Shown here piece after piece: positions 40,766 to 48,883 of a DNA stretch of 64,000 bases. Numbering within the stretch: the first letter of the stretch is position 1; the number at the start of each line of letters is the position of its first letter. The stretch covers positions 124,001-188,000 of the forward strand of contig NZ_SDWV01000004.1 of assembly GCF_004137345.1 (NCBI RefSeq). Direction: 5' to 3'. The notes beneath the pieces are model-generated. The model saw only the letters and a list, made by a program, of their open reading frames with translations. It was not told where the DNA came from and ran no database searches. The stretch is from Nocardioides zhouii (GTDB lineage Bacteria > Actinomycetota > Actinomycetes > Propionibacteriales > Nocardioidaceae). The position numbers and the translations under genes were made by a program.

Positions 40766-43700
40766 TCAGGCCTTCGCCACCTCGACAGTGACCTCGGCCG
40801 CGTCGTCGTACGCCACGCTGCTGGCGAGCGTCTCCGCGGCGATCAGCGCCTCGTGTGTCCGTGCCGCGTCAAGGGTCTCGGCGGGTGCGGACACGGTGAG
40901 CGAGATCCGGTCGGAGACGGCGAGGCCGGCGTCCTTGCGGGCCTGCTGGACCGCGCGGACGAGGTCGCGGGCGGTGCCCTCGGCGGCCAGCTCCGGCGTG
41001 ACGTCCGTGTCGAGCACGACGAAGCCGCCGCGCGGAAGCACGCCGACCGCGGTGCCGGTGTCGGTGGCACCTGCCACCGTGTCGAGGGTGAACTCGCCGT
41101 CCTCCAGCCGCAGCCCGCCTGACGTCACGATGCCGTCATCGGCCACCGACCAGTCGCCGGTCTTGGAGCCCTTGATCGCGAGCTGGACGTCCTTGCCGAG
41201 CCGCGGTCCGGCGGCGCGGGCGTTGACGGTGAGCCGCTGCTCGACGCCGTACGCCGCAGCCTCGGGCGTGTCGAGGTCGAGGAGGCGCACCTCCTTGAGG
41301 TTCAGCTCGTCGGCGACCAGGCCGTCGAAGCCGCCGAGGAGCGCCGCGTCGGGCACGACGACCGTCAGCGACTGCAGCGGCAGGCGGTTGCGGAGGTTTG
41401 CGGCCTTGCGCAGCGCGGAGCCGGCCGAGCAGACGTCACGGACGGCGTCCATCGACGCAGCCAGCGCCTCGTCGCCGGGCAGGTCGTCGGCGGCCGGCCA
41501 GTCGGTGAGGTGCACGGAGCGCTCACCGGTGAGGCCGCGCCAGACCTCCTCGGTCGTCAGCGGCATCAGCGGCGCGGTCACGCGGCAGACGACCTCGAGC
41601 ACCGTGTAGAGCGTGTCGAAGGCGTCGGCGTCCTCGTCCCAGAAGCGCTCGCGGGAGCGCCGGATGTACCAGTTGGTCAGCACGTCGAGGAAGCCGCGCG
41701 TCGAGTCGCACGCCGCCGCCACCTCGTAGTTGTCGAGCTGGTCGGTCATTGCGGCGACGTAGTCGCGCAGCTTGGCCAGGATGTAGCGGTCCATCGGGTG
41801 CGCGCTGTCGGTGCGCCAGGTGGCGTCGTGGCCCGCGCCGTCGCCCGCTGCGTTGGCGTACAGGCTGAAGAACGACCAGCTGTTCCAGAGCGGGATCAGC
41901 ACCTGCCGCACGGAGTCGCGGATGCCCTGCTCGGTGACGACGAGGTTGCCGCCGCGCAGGATCGGGCTCGACATCAGGAACCAGCGCATCGCGTCGGCGC
42001 CGTCGCGGTCGAAGACCTCGCGGACGTCGGGGTAGTTGCGCAGGCTCTTCGACATCTTCTGGCCGTCGTTGCCCAGGACGATGCCGTGGCTCAGGCAGGT
42101 CGAGAACGCGGGGCGGTCGAAGATCGCGCCGGCCAGGACGTGCATCGTGTAGAACCAGCCGCGGGTCTGGCCGATGTACTCGACGATGAAGTCGCCCGGG
42201 AAGTGGTTGTCGAACCAGTCCTTGTTCTCGAACGGGTAGTGCACCTGGGCGAAGCTCATCGAGCCCGAGTCGAACCAGACGTCGAGGACGTCGGTGACGC
42301 GCCTCATCGTGCTGATGCCGGTGGGGTCGTCGGGGTTGGGGCGCGTGAGGTCGTCGACGAACGGGCGGTGGAGGTCGGGGGTGCCGTCCTTGTCGACCGG
42401 CAGCCGGCCGAAGTCGCGCTCGATGTCCTCGAACGAGCCGTAGACGTCCACGCGCGGGTAGTGCTCGTCGTCGGACTTCCACACCGGCACCGGGCTACCC
42501 CAGAAGCGGTTGCGGGTGATCGACCAGTCGCGGGCGTTCTCCAGCCACTTGCCGAACTGGCCGTCCTTGATGTGGTCCGGCACCCAGCGGATGTCCTGGT
42601 TGAGCGCGATGAGCCGCTCCTTGACCTTGGTCACCTCGACGAACCACGACGAGACGCCCTTGTAGATCAGGGGCTGCCGGCAACGCCAGCAGTGCGGGTA
42701 GGAGTGGTCGTACGTCTCGCGGCGCACCAGCACGGTGCCGGGCGTGACGCTTCCCGTCTCGCCTACTCCCGAGGTGGCGGCCTTGAGGTGGTCGATGATC
42801 TGGAGGTTGGCGTCGAAGACCTGCAGGCCCTCGTAGTCGGCGACCGGGAACGTGAAGCGACCGTCCTTGCCGACCGGCATCACCGCCTCGATGCCCTCGC
42901 GGTCGGTGACGACCTTGTCGTCCTCACCGAAGGCGCCCGCGGTGTGCACCAGACCGGTGCCGTCCGTGGTCGTCACGAACTCGGCGGGCACGAGGCGGAA
43001 GGCGCGCTCGTGGCCGGCGTAGTAGGAGAACGGCGGCGCGTACTCGAGCCCGACGAGGTCGGCGCCGAGCCCGCGCCACGTGACCTGCGGGTCGTCGCCG
43101 AGCTCACGGGCGTACGACGACAGGCGTGCCTCGGCGATCAGGTAGCGCTCGGTCGTGCCGGTGGGCTTGTCGGACTCGACGACCACGTAGTCGATGTCCT
43201 CGCCGACCATGACCGCGAGGTTGGACGGCAGGGTCCACGGCGTCGTCGTCCAGACGAGGACCTTGACGCCCGTGAGCTCTCCCTCGGTGGTGACGTCGTA
43301 GCCGACGGTGACCGCCGGGTCCTGGCGCATCTGGTAGACGTCGTCGTCCATCCGCAGCTCGTGGTTGGAGAGCGGCGTCTCGTCCTGCCAGCAGTAGGGC
43401 AGCACCCGGAAGCCCTCGTACACGAGGCCCTTCTCGTGCAGCTGCTTGAAGGCCCACATGACCGACTCCATGAACTCCGGGTTCATGGTGCGGTAGTCGT
43501 TGTCGAAGTCGACCCAGCGCGCCTGGCGGGTGACGTAGTCGCGCCACTCGCCGGTGTACTTCAGCACGCTCTGGCGGCACGCCTCGTTGAACTTCTCGAT
43601 GCCGAGCTCGACGATCTCGTCGGTGGTCTTGATGCCGTTGAGGCGCATCGCCTCAAGCTCGGCGGGCAGGCCGTGGGTGTCCCAGCCGAAGCGCCGCTCG

Positions 43701-43975
43701 ACGCGGCGCCCGCGCATCGTCTGGTAGCGCGGGATGAGGTCCTTGACGTAGCCGGTGAGCAGGTGGCCGTAGTGCGGCAGGCCGTTGGCGAACGGCGGGC
43801 CGTCGTAGAAGACGAACTCGTTGCCGCCGTCGGCACCGGCCTCGCGCTGCTCGACGCTCGCACGGAAGGTGTCGTCGGACTCCCAGTAGGCGAGCACGGC
43901 CTCCTCGATCGCCGGGAACTTCGGGCTGCTGGCGACAGTGGTCTGGGCGGTGTGGCTGACCTTGGGATAGGTCAT
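40766..43975 (-). CDS. ileS: isoleucyl-tRNA synthetase
   Basis: A 1069-aa class I synthetase that charges tRNA-Ile and edits valine. The HIGH-like motif is GLPHYGHLL in [16 protein letters not shown], the editing domain includes [14 protein letters not shown], and KMSKS is in [16 protein letters not shown]. The anticodon-binding and C-terminal domains follow. The ANGLPHYGH form and length indicate the eukaryote-like IleRS type (mupirocin-tolerant class) widespread in actinobacteria. The ATG at 43975 has AGGAG 7 bases upstream; the longer open frame is the T-box leader, not protein. Confidence 0.97.
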   Translation of the reverse strand: MTYPKVSHTAQTTVASSPKFPAIEEAVLAYWESDDTFRASVEQREAGADGGNEFVFYDGPPFANGLPHYGHLLTGYVKDLIPRYQTMRGRRVERRFGWDTHGLPAELEAMRLNGIKTTDEIVELGIEKFNEACRQSVLKYTGEWRDYVTRQARWVDFDNDYRTMNPEFMESVMWAFKQLHEKGLVYEGFRVLPYCWQDETPLSNHELRMDDDVYQMRQDPAVTVGYDVTTEGELTGVKVLVWTTTPWTLPSNLAVMVGEDIDYVVVESDKPTGTTERYLIAEARLSSYARELGDDPQVTWRGLGADLVGLEYAPPFSYYAGHERAFRLVPAEFVTTTDGTGLVHTAGAFGEDDKVVTDREGIEAVMPVGKDGRFTFPVADYEGLQVFDANLQIIDHLKAATSGVGETGSVTPGTVLVRRETYDHSYPHCWRCRQPLIYKGVSSWFVEVTKVKERLIALNQDIRWVPDHIKDGQFGKWLENARDWSITRNRFWGSPVPVWKSDDEHYPRVDVYGSFEDIERDFGRLPVDKDGTPDLHRPFVDDLTRPNPDDPTGISTMRRVTDVLDVWFDSGSMSFAQVHYPFENKDWFDNHFPGDFIVEYIGQTRGWFYTMHVLAGAIFDRPAFSTCLSHGIVLGNDGQKMSKSLRNYPDVREVFDRDGADAMRWFLMSSPILRGGNLVVTEQGIRDSVRQVLIPLWNSWSFFSLYANAAGDGAGHDATWRTDSAHPMDRYILAKLRDYVAAMTDQLDNYEVAAACDSTRGFLDVLTNWYIRRSRERFWDEDADAFDTLYTVLEVVCRVTAPLMPLTTEEVWRGLTGERSVHLTDWPAADDLPGDEALAASMDAVRDVCSAGSALRKAANLRNRLPLQSLTVVVPDAALLGGFDGLVADELNLKEVRLLDLDTPEAAAYGVEQRLTVNARAAGPRLGKDVQLAIKGSKTGDWSVADDGIVTSGGLRLEDGEFTLDTVAGATDTGTAVGVLPRGGFVVLDTDVTPELAAEGTARDLVRAVQQARKDAGLAVSDRISLTVSAPAETLDAARTHEALIAAETLASSVAYDDAAEVTVEVAKA

Positions 43976-44185
43976 CGCGGGGCTCCTGCGTGGCGTCGGT
44001 GTCTCGGACTGGCCACGAGGACGACGGATGCCGCGGTACCACCTCGCTTGCTCCCCCGACTGCTGGGAACCGCTCGTTGCCGGCTGTGTCGGGCCGCACC
44101 CGCCGGGTTCTACTGGGGCCGCGGCCGGATCGCCGTACCCGTTCTTCCCGAGGCTCACCGCTGATGACGGCTCAGACGCCTGCCG
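43976..44185 (-). ncRNA. T-box riboswitch leader of ileS
   Basis: On the minus strand the T-box sequence GGTGGTACCGCGG is at 44031-44043, preceded by stem III-like sequence. An upstream stem CGGGT (44137-44141) / ACCCG (44104-44108) encloses GGCGATCCGG, whose ATC (44128-44130) is the isoleucine specifier codon. A loop-E-like AGTAGA lies opposite. No terminator U-run is seen and the AGGAG ribosome site (43983-43987) is downstream, so control is probably translational, as known for actinobacterial ileS. A possible promoter (TTGGCG/TACGAT) lies at about 44188-44218. T-box family is certain; fold details are by eye. Confidence 0.9.
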
Positions 44186-44250
44186 TGATCGTACGGCGCG
44201 GGTGCGCGGCCCCGCCAATCGGTTTGCCGCGGGCGTGTCCCCACCGTCGG

Positions 44251-44345
44251 GGTAGTCCAGTGAGTTCTGGCTGCTCCGTGCGGGTAGTCCAGTGAGGGAT
44301 GGTCGCCACAGGGCCAGAAGACAGCCATCCCTCACTGGACTACCC
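44251..44345. repeat. ATAGTCC-family palindromes downstream of the AbiEi-like gene
   Basis: Three TAGTCCAGTGAG motifs. A direct copy is at 44251, a second at 44282-44302, and a perfect 21-bp inverted partner is at 44325-44345, forming a strong hairpin with a 22-base loop. Within the loop, CCAGAA can pair with TTCTGG of the first copy, suggesting one element nested in another. Confidence 0.85.
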
Positions 44346-44380
44346 CAGCAGCAGTACGGCCGCCCCCTGGCCGGTCGCAC

Positions 44381-45418
44381 TCAGGCAGCTCGGCGATAGC
44401 GGAGATAACGCTCGCGCTCCCAGCTGGCCAGGGCGCGGCGCTGGGCGACGGTCTCGGTCGGCGTCCACCACGCCGGCGTCTCGACGGTCCACTCACGCGG
44501 AGCTTGCCGGGCCCGGGCCCGGCGAACGGCCGCCACCAGGCGCCGCGTGAAGTCCGGCAGGTCGTTCCAGTCCGTGGCGAGCATGCTGACGGGTTCGAGG
44601 CCCACGTCGCGGTAGGCCGCCTCCTTCTTGATGTCGGCCGCGGCGCCGACGAGGTTGAGGTGGGACTCACCGTGGTAGAGCCCGACCACGCCGATGCCCG
44701 GATCGATGAGGTCAGGCGTGCCGACGTGGTGGCCGTCGAGGGTGAACACCGGGATGTTGCACCGCGGCCTCGGAAGCCCAGCCCGCCGGGTCCAGACGCC
44801 TCGCATGCGGGTTTCCCGCGGCGACCACGAGTTCTCCTCCGCCTCCAGAAGGGCGTCACGTGCCTGTTGGATACCGGTCACCGGCCCCAGCGCAGAGACG
44901 TACGCCGCGACCTCGTCGATGCCGACCAGGTCGGAGTAGCACGCCATGTCGACCGCCTCTATGGCCGCACCCAGACCTTCGGCGTACCTCATCTCGAAGG
45001 TGACCGACCGCACCGCCATGGTGATCTGAAGGCCGTCGACGAGCCGAATCTGCTCCGGGTGCAAGAACTCCTGGCTGACCTCGAAGCCCGGTTGGGCCCT
45101 GACGTTCCTCCGAGCGACGACCGTCACCGGGCGGTGGCGGGTGCCGTCGAAGGTCCCGTCGAACCATGTGCCGCCCTCCCACGCGAGCGCCGCCCAGCCG
45201 GTGACCGCCTCGTCGTCCTTCAGCACGACCGCAGCCTCGACGGCGCGCTGCTGTGGTGTCGGCACGACGTGCGAGGGGACGACCAGGCCGCACCCCGTCG
45301 TACGCCATCGGGGTCCCCGCGCCTGACCGCGCGTGGGACCGTCAATGCCCGCCGCATCGACCCGGACCGGGGCGACCAGTCCGGGGCGACGTGCGTGGAA
45401 GGGCGATGGCGTGAACAC
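44381..45418 (-). CDS. AbiEi-like winged-helix protein with degenerate DUF559/Vsr-type endonuclease domain (paralogue 1)
   Basis: A 345-aa protein starting at GTG 45418 (MFTPSPFHARRPGLVAPVRVD). The first part (PRWRTTGCGLVVPSHV, VTGWAALAWEGGTWFDGT) resembles the AbiEi antitoxin-type region of actinobacterial proteins that end in a PD-(D/E)XK nuclease. The C-terminal part has SPRETRMRGVWTRRAGLP and TPDLIDPGIGVVGLYHGESH. The usual catalytic ExD of EYDG is LYH here, so nuclease activity is probably lost. The gene is flanked on both sides by ATAGTCC palindromes, and a clear paralogue starts at 63347. Function unknown; family membership is by pattern. Confidence 0.7.
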   Translation of the reverse strand: MFTPSPFHARRPGLVAPVRVDAAGIDGPTRGQARGPRWRTTGCGLVVPSHVVPTPQQRAVEAAVVLKDDEAVTGWAALAWEGGTWFDGTFDGTRHRPVTVVARRNVRAQPGFEVSQEFLHPEQIRLVDGLQITMAVRSVTFEMRYAEGLGAAIEAVDMACYSDLVGIDEVAAYVSALGPVTGIQQARDALLEAEENSWSPRETRMRGVWTRRAGLPRPRCNIPVFTLDGHHVGTPDLIDPGIGVVGLYHGESHLNLVGAAADIKKEAAYRDVGLEPVSMLATDWNDLPDFTRRLVAAVRRARARQAPREWTVETPAWWTPTETVAQRRALASWERERYLRYRRAA

Positions 45419-45477
45419 GGAGGGAGGGTCCCCCGTCCGCGGACGTCGTACCGGTCGTCCACAGGGCAGTTCTGACG

Positions 45478-45575
45478 CCGGGATAGTCCAGTGAGGGATG
45501 GCTGCCTCAAGGGCCGTCCGACAGCCAATTGTCACTGGACTACCGGGCGGCGACAGCCAGAAGTCACTGGACTAC
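45478..45575. repeat. ATAGTCC-family palindromes upstream of the AbiEi-like gene
   Basis: A left arm GGGATAGTCCAGTGAGGG begins at 45479. Right arms containing TCACTGGACTA are at 45532-45542 and 45564-45574. The outer arms agree at about 15 of 20 positions (GGGAT replaced by CAATT in the partner), so this hairpin is imperfect. The second right arm continues into AGCCAGAAGT, the mate of the TTCTGGCT seen at 44265. Confidence 0.8.
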
Positions 45576-45604
45576 GCCGCCACAGGACCGGTTGGGTGGC
45601 CCCC

Positions 45605-46135
45605 ATGAACTTCAACGGCATGTGGCTGCCCCAGGACGAGGAACCGCGGAGGCAGGAGGGGCCTACGCGCGGGGAGCGGGAGTGCCTGGTGGGCTACCTC
45701 GAGCACTACCGCGGGACGCTGGCGCTCAAGTGCGACGGGTTGGACGCCGCGCAGCTCGCGACGAGGGCCGTGCCGCCGTCGAACATCTCGCTGCTCGGGC
45801 TCGTACGCCACATGGCGCGGGTCGAGCAGAGCTGGTTCCGCCGGGTGATCGAGGACCGGATGGACATCCCGCGGCTGTTCCAGGACGACGACGGCGGCTT
45901 CGACCTGCCCGACGCCGACGACGAGCTCGTGCGTGCCAGCCACGCGCTCTGGCAGGACGAGATCGCGTACGCCCGCGAGGTCCTCGACCGCACCGACCTC
46001 GACGCGGTCGTCGACGTGCACGGGGAGCCGACCGAGGTGCGCGACATCATCGTGCACATGATCGAGGAGTACGCCCGCCACTGCGGCCACGCCGACCTCG
46101 TACGGGAGTGCGTCGACGGGCGCACCGGGCAGTAG
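45605..46135 (+). CDS. DinB-family (DUF664) protein
   Basis: A 176-aa four-helix DinB-like protein. Putative metal-site histidines are in LGLVRHMARVEQSWFRRV and MIEEYARHCGHADLVRE, matching the DUF664 group common in actinobacteria. Some DinB-fold proteins are mycothiol- or bacillithiol-dependent transferases, and mycothiol synthesis is encoded in this window, but the link here is inference. The ATG at 45605 fits the family start. Confidence 0.88.
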   Translation: MNFNGMWLPQDEEPRRQEGPTRGERECLVGYLEHYRGTLALKCDGLDAAQLATRAVPPSNISLLGLVRHMARVEQSWFRRVIEDRMDIPRLFQDDDGGFDLPDADDELVRASHALWQDEIAYAREVLDRTDLDAVVDVHGEPTEVRDIIVHMIEEYARHCGHADLVRECVDGRTGQ

Positions 46136-46156
46136 CCCGACAGTTCCTATCCGGAC

Positions 46157-46858
46157 CTAGATGGTGGCGGTGACCACGAACCGGTGCGTGGCACGGCACC
46201 CGCCGGGGCCGGACCACGTGAAGGTGCCGACGCCGCGGGTCGGGGTGACGAACTCCAGCTCCAGGACCGAGGTCGAGCCGTCCGGTCCGGTCGCGGTGCC
46301 GTAGACCTCGTTGTTGCGCGGGACGGGGATCGTCGGGAACGTGAGATCGGCGGAGCCGCAGGTGGTGCGCGTGGCGACCCGGAAGACCTGGATCACCCCC
46401 GAGAGCTGCAGGAACTTCACTCCGTCGCCGGCCCAGCCGGTCGACCGCGGAGGTGCCGGCGCCGGTCGGGACGCGAGCTTCACCGACGTACGCGCCAACG
46501 ACGTGCCGAGCTCGGTCGCGTCGAGCTTGAGGGTCGCCGTCGCGCTGCGCAGCTTGGCCCAGACGTGGCCGACGACGCTGTCCTGGGCGCCCAGTGGGCC
46601 GATGTCGAGGCGGCGGAAGCGCACTCCGTCGCCACTCCCCACGACCGTGACGTCCACGGCCGGGATCGTCGACGTGTTGGTGACGGTCACCGGCAGGCGG
46701 GTCCAGACGCCCTTCACCAGCTTGTCCGAGCGGGGCGCGCTGATCGTCAGCACCACTCCGTCGGTGACCTGGCCGCTCGCGATGCCCGGCACGACGGCCA
46801 CGACGGCGAGGGCAGCGGCGAGCACGATGCTGCCCACGATCGACAGGTGGCGGCTCAT
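46157..46858 (-). CDS. secreted beta-sandwich protein, unrecognised
   Basis: A 233-aa exported protein. The signal peptide MSRHLSIVGSIVLAAALAVV... ends near residue 30. A DUF11/CARDB-like immunoglobulin segment follows (RLPVTVTNTSTIPAVDVTVVGSGDGV, then VVGHVWAKLRSATATLKL). The second half has two cysteines (TTCGSADL, GGCRATHRF) that probably pair. No enzyme motifs are seen. ATG at 46858 is the start; a huge open frame upstream is antisense to dapD. It is divergent from dapD by 66 bp. Confidence 0.75.
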   Translation of the reverse strand: MSRHLSIVGSIVLAAALAVVAVVPGIASGQVTDGVVLTISAPRSDKLVKGVWTRLPVTVTNTSTIPAVDVTVVGSGDGVRFRRLDIGPLGAQDSVVGHVWAKLRSATATLKLDATELGTSLARTSVKLASRPAPAPPRSTGWAGDGVKFLQLSGVIQVFRVATRTTCGSADLTFPTIPVPRNNEVYGTATGPDGSTSVLELEFVTPTRGVGTFTWSGPGGCRATHRFVVTATI

Positions 46859-46924
46859 GGGCGCAGTGTCGCACCGGGCGGGCGCGCATGTGGGCGGAAT
46901 GGTCCACCTCCGTAGGCTGGGGAC

Positions 46925-47875
46925 GTGACTGCTGCCTCCGGCTACGGCCTGCTGACCCTCCACGGTGACACCGTCCTCGACGCGTGGTTCCCCTCCCCCG
47001 TGCTCGGCGCGACGGAGGGCGAGGCTTCCGAGGAGCTCGCCTACCTCGACGGCGGTGCCGACGACATGCGCGGCACCACGCGCGAGGTGCGGCTCGTCGA
47101 GATCGCCGACCTGGACGCGGCGCCGACCAGCACCGAGGAGGTGTGGCTGCGGCTGCACCTGCTCTCGCACCGGCTGGTGCGCCCGCACGGCCTCAACATG
47201 GACGGCGTCTTCGGCCTGCTGACCAACGTCGTGTGGACCTCCGCCGGACCCTGCGCGGTCGAGGGCTTCGAGCAGGTGCGAGCCAGGCTGCGCACCGTCG
47301 TCCCCGGCCACGTCGTCCAGGTGTTCGGCGTCGACAAGTTCCCGCGGATGACCGACTACGTCGTGCCCACCGGCGTACGCATCGCCGACGCCGACCGCGT
47401 ACGCCTCGGCGCGCACCTGGCCGAGGGCACCACCGTCATGCACGAGGGCTTCGTCAACTTCAATGCCGGCACGCTGGGCGAGTCGATGGTCGAAGGCCGG
47501 ATCTCCGCCGGCGTGGTGGTCGGCGCCGGCTCCGACGTCGGCGGCGGCTCGTCGATCATGGGCACGCTGTCCGGCGGCGGCAAGCAGGTCATCTCGGTGG
47601 GCGAGCGGTGCCTGATCGGCGCCAACGCCGGCATCGGGATCTCGCTCGGTGACGAGTGCGTCGTCGAGGCCGGCTGCTACGTCACCGCGGGCACGAAGGT
47701 CACCGTCACCGACCTCGACGGCAAGCCGCAGGTCGCGAAGGCCGCGTCGCTCTCGGGCGTCGACAACATCCTGTTCCGCCGCAACTCGGTCAGCGGCGCC
47801 GTCGAGGCCGTGCCGTGGAAGGGCGGGTCGGACGGCGCCGGCATCGCCCTCAACGCCGCCCTGCACGCGAACTAG
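46925..47875 (+). CDS. dapD: tetrahydrodipicolinate N-succinyltransferase
   Basis: A 316-aa left-handed beta-helix enzyme of the actinobacterial DapD type. It transfers succinyl from succinyl-CoA to tetrahydrodipicolinate in the lysine/diaminopimelate pathway. Hexapeptide-repeat segments are ADRVRLGAHLAEGTTVMHEGFVNFNAG, GRISAGVVVGAGSDVGGGSS and VISVGERCLIGANAGIGISLG. The start is GTG at 46925 (MTAASGYGL). The next gene begins 9 bp after its stop. dapC (54.8 kb) and dapE (35 kb) are in the same window. Confidence 0.96.
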   Translation: MTAASGYGLLTLHGDTVLDAWFPSPVLGATEGEASEELAYLDGGADDMRGTTREVRLVEIADLDAAPTSTEEVWLRLHLLSHRLVRPHGLNMDGVFGLLTNVVWTSAGPCAVEGFEQVRARLRTVVPGHVVQVFGVDKFPRMTDYVVPTGVRIADADRVRLGAHLAEGTTVMHEGFVNFNAGTLGESMVEGRISAGVVVGAGSDVGGGSSIMGTLSGGGKQVISVGERCLIGANAGIGISLGDECVVEAGCYVTAGTKVTVTDLDGKPQVAKAASLSGVDNILFRRNSVSGAVEAVPWKGGSDGAGIALNAALHAN

Positions 47876-47884
47876 GGCCCGGAC

Positions 47885-48853
47885 ATGCCGTCCCTGCGGA
47901 CGGTCGCCATCGGAGCGGTGGTGGCCCTCGGCGCCGTCGCCACGACCTTCGTGCTGGTCGACCGCGGCGGCGTGCCCCGCCTCCTCGACACCAGCGGCTG
48001 CACCGCCGAGGTCGACGGCCACACCGTCGAGATCGACCTCGAGCAGGCCGAGAACGCCGCGCTCATCACGGCCGTCTCGATCGAACGCGGCCTGCCGGCG
48101 CGGGCCGCGAGCATCGCTCTCGCGACCGCCTTCCAGGAGTCGAAGCTCTACAACATCGACTACGGCGACCGCGACTCCGTCGGCCTCTTCCAGCAGCGCA
48201 CCTCGCAGGGCTGGGGCACCGTCCCCGAGCTGATGGACCCCGTCTACGCCACCAACGCCTTCTACGACGCGCTCGTCAAGATCGACGGCTATCGCGAGAT
48301 GGAGATCACCGAGGCCGCCCAGGCAGTGCAGCGCTCGGCGTACCCCGATGCGTACGCCGACCACGAGGACGACGGCCGAGCCCTGGCCTCGGCCCTCACC
48401 GGCAACTCGGCCCGGGCACTGTGGTGCGACGTCCCGGGCGACGCAGACGAGGACTCCGACGATCTCGACGAGGCCGGCCTGGTCGCGCGCGCGGCCGTCG
48501 TCCGCACCGACCTCGAGGCGCGCTTCGGCAGCCTGTCGCTCGGCGGCTTCGAGCCGCGCGGGGTGTCGAGCGGCCACATGGACGGCTCAGCGCACTACGA
48601 GGGTCGCGCGATCGACGTCTTCTTCCGGCCGATCAACGACGAGAACCAGCAGCGCGGCTGGGCGATGGCGACCTACCTCGTCGCCAACGCCGACCGCCTC
48701 GACATCAAGACACTGATCTTCGACGACCGGATCTGGCACGCCGGCTCGCGCTCGGGCGACGGGTGGACCGACTACCGGGTGCCGTCGTCGTCCAGCGGCG
48801 ACCGGGCGATCCTCGAGCACCGCGACCACGTGCACGTCGACGTCTTCGACTGA
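47885..48853 (+). CDS. secreted protein with transglycosylase-like and M15-like regions
   Basis: A 322-aa protein with an N-terminal membrane anchor or signal (LRTVAIGAVVALGAVATTFVLV). A lysozyme-like segment follows (about 75-140: ATAFQESKLYNIDYGDRDSVGLFQQR, with Glu in the FQES position). The C-terminal domain contains SAHYEGRAIDVFF and EHRDHVHVDVF; the spaced His and Asp resemble M15/VanY-type or ARB_07466-like zinc sites. The combination suggests peptidoglycan cleavage, but not every catalytic residue can be assigned. It follows dapD by 9 bp. Confidence 0.75.
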   Translation: MPSLRTVAIGAVVALGAVATTFVLVDRGGVPRLLDTSGCTAEVDGHTVEIDLEQAENAALITAVSIERGLPARAASIALATAFQESKLYNIDYGDRDSVGLFQQRTSQGWGTVPELMDPVYATNAFYDALVKIDGYREMEITEAAQAVQRSAYPDAYADHEDDGRALASALTGNSARALWCDVPGDADEDSDDLDEAGLVARAAVVRTDLEARFGSLSLGGFEPRGVSSGHMDGSAHYEGRAIDVFFRPINDENQQRGWAMATYLVANADRLDIKTLIFDDRIWHAGSRSGDGWTDYRVPSSSSGDRAILEHRDHVHVDVFD

Positions 48854-48883
48854 CGCCGACGTGCACGCGAAGGCGGGCGTGGG

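Noticed and set aside
41510..44164. 884-codon frame antisense to ileS
   Set aside because: Shadow of ileS; the translation is compositionally biased and runs through the T-box leader.
46157..48577. 806-codon frame that would extend the secreted protein far upstream
   Set aside because: The extra part is antisense to dapD and the next gene; the signal peptide at 46858 marks the true start.
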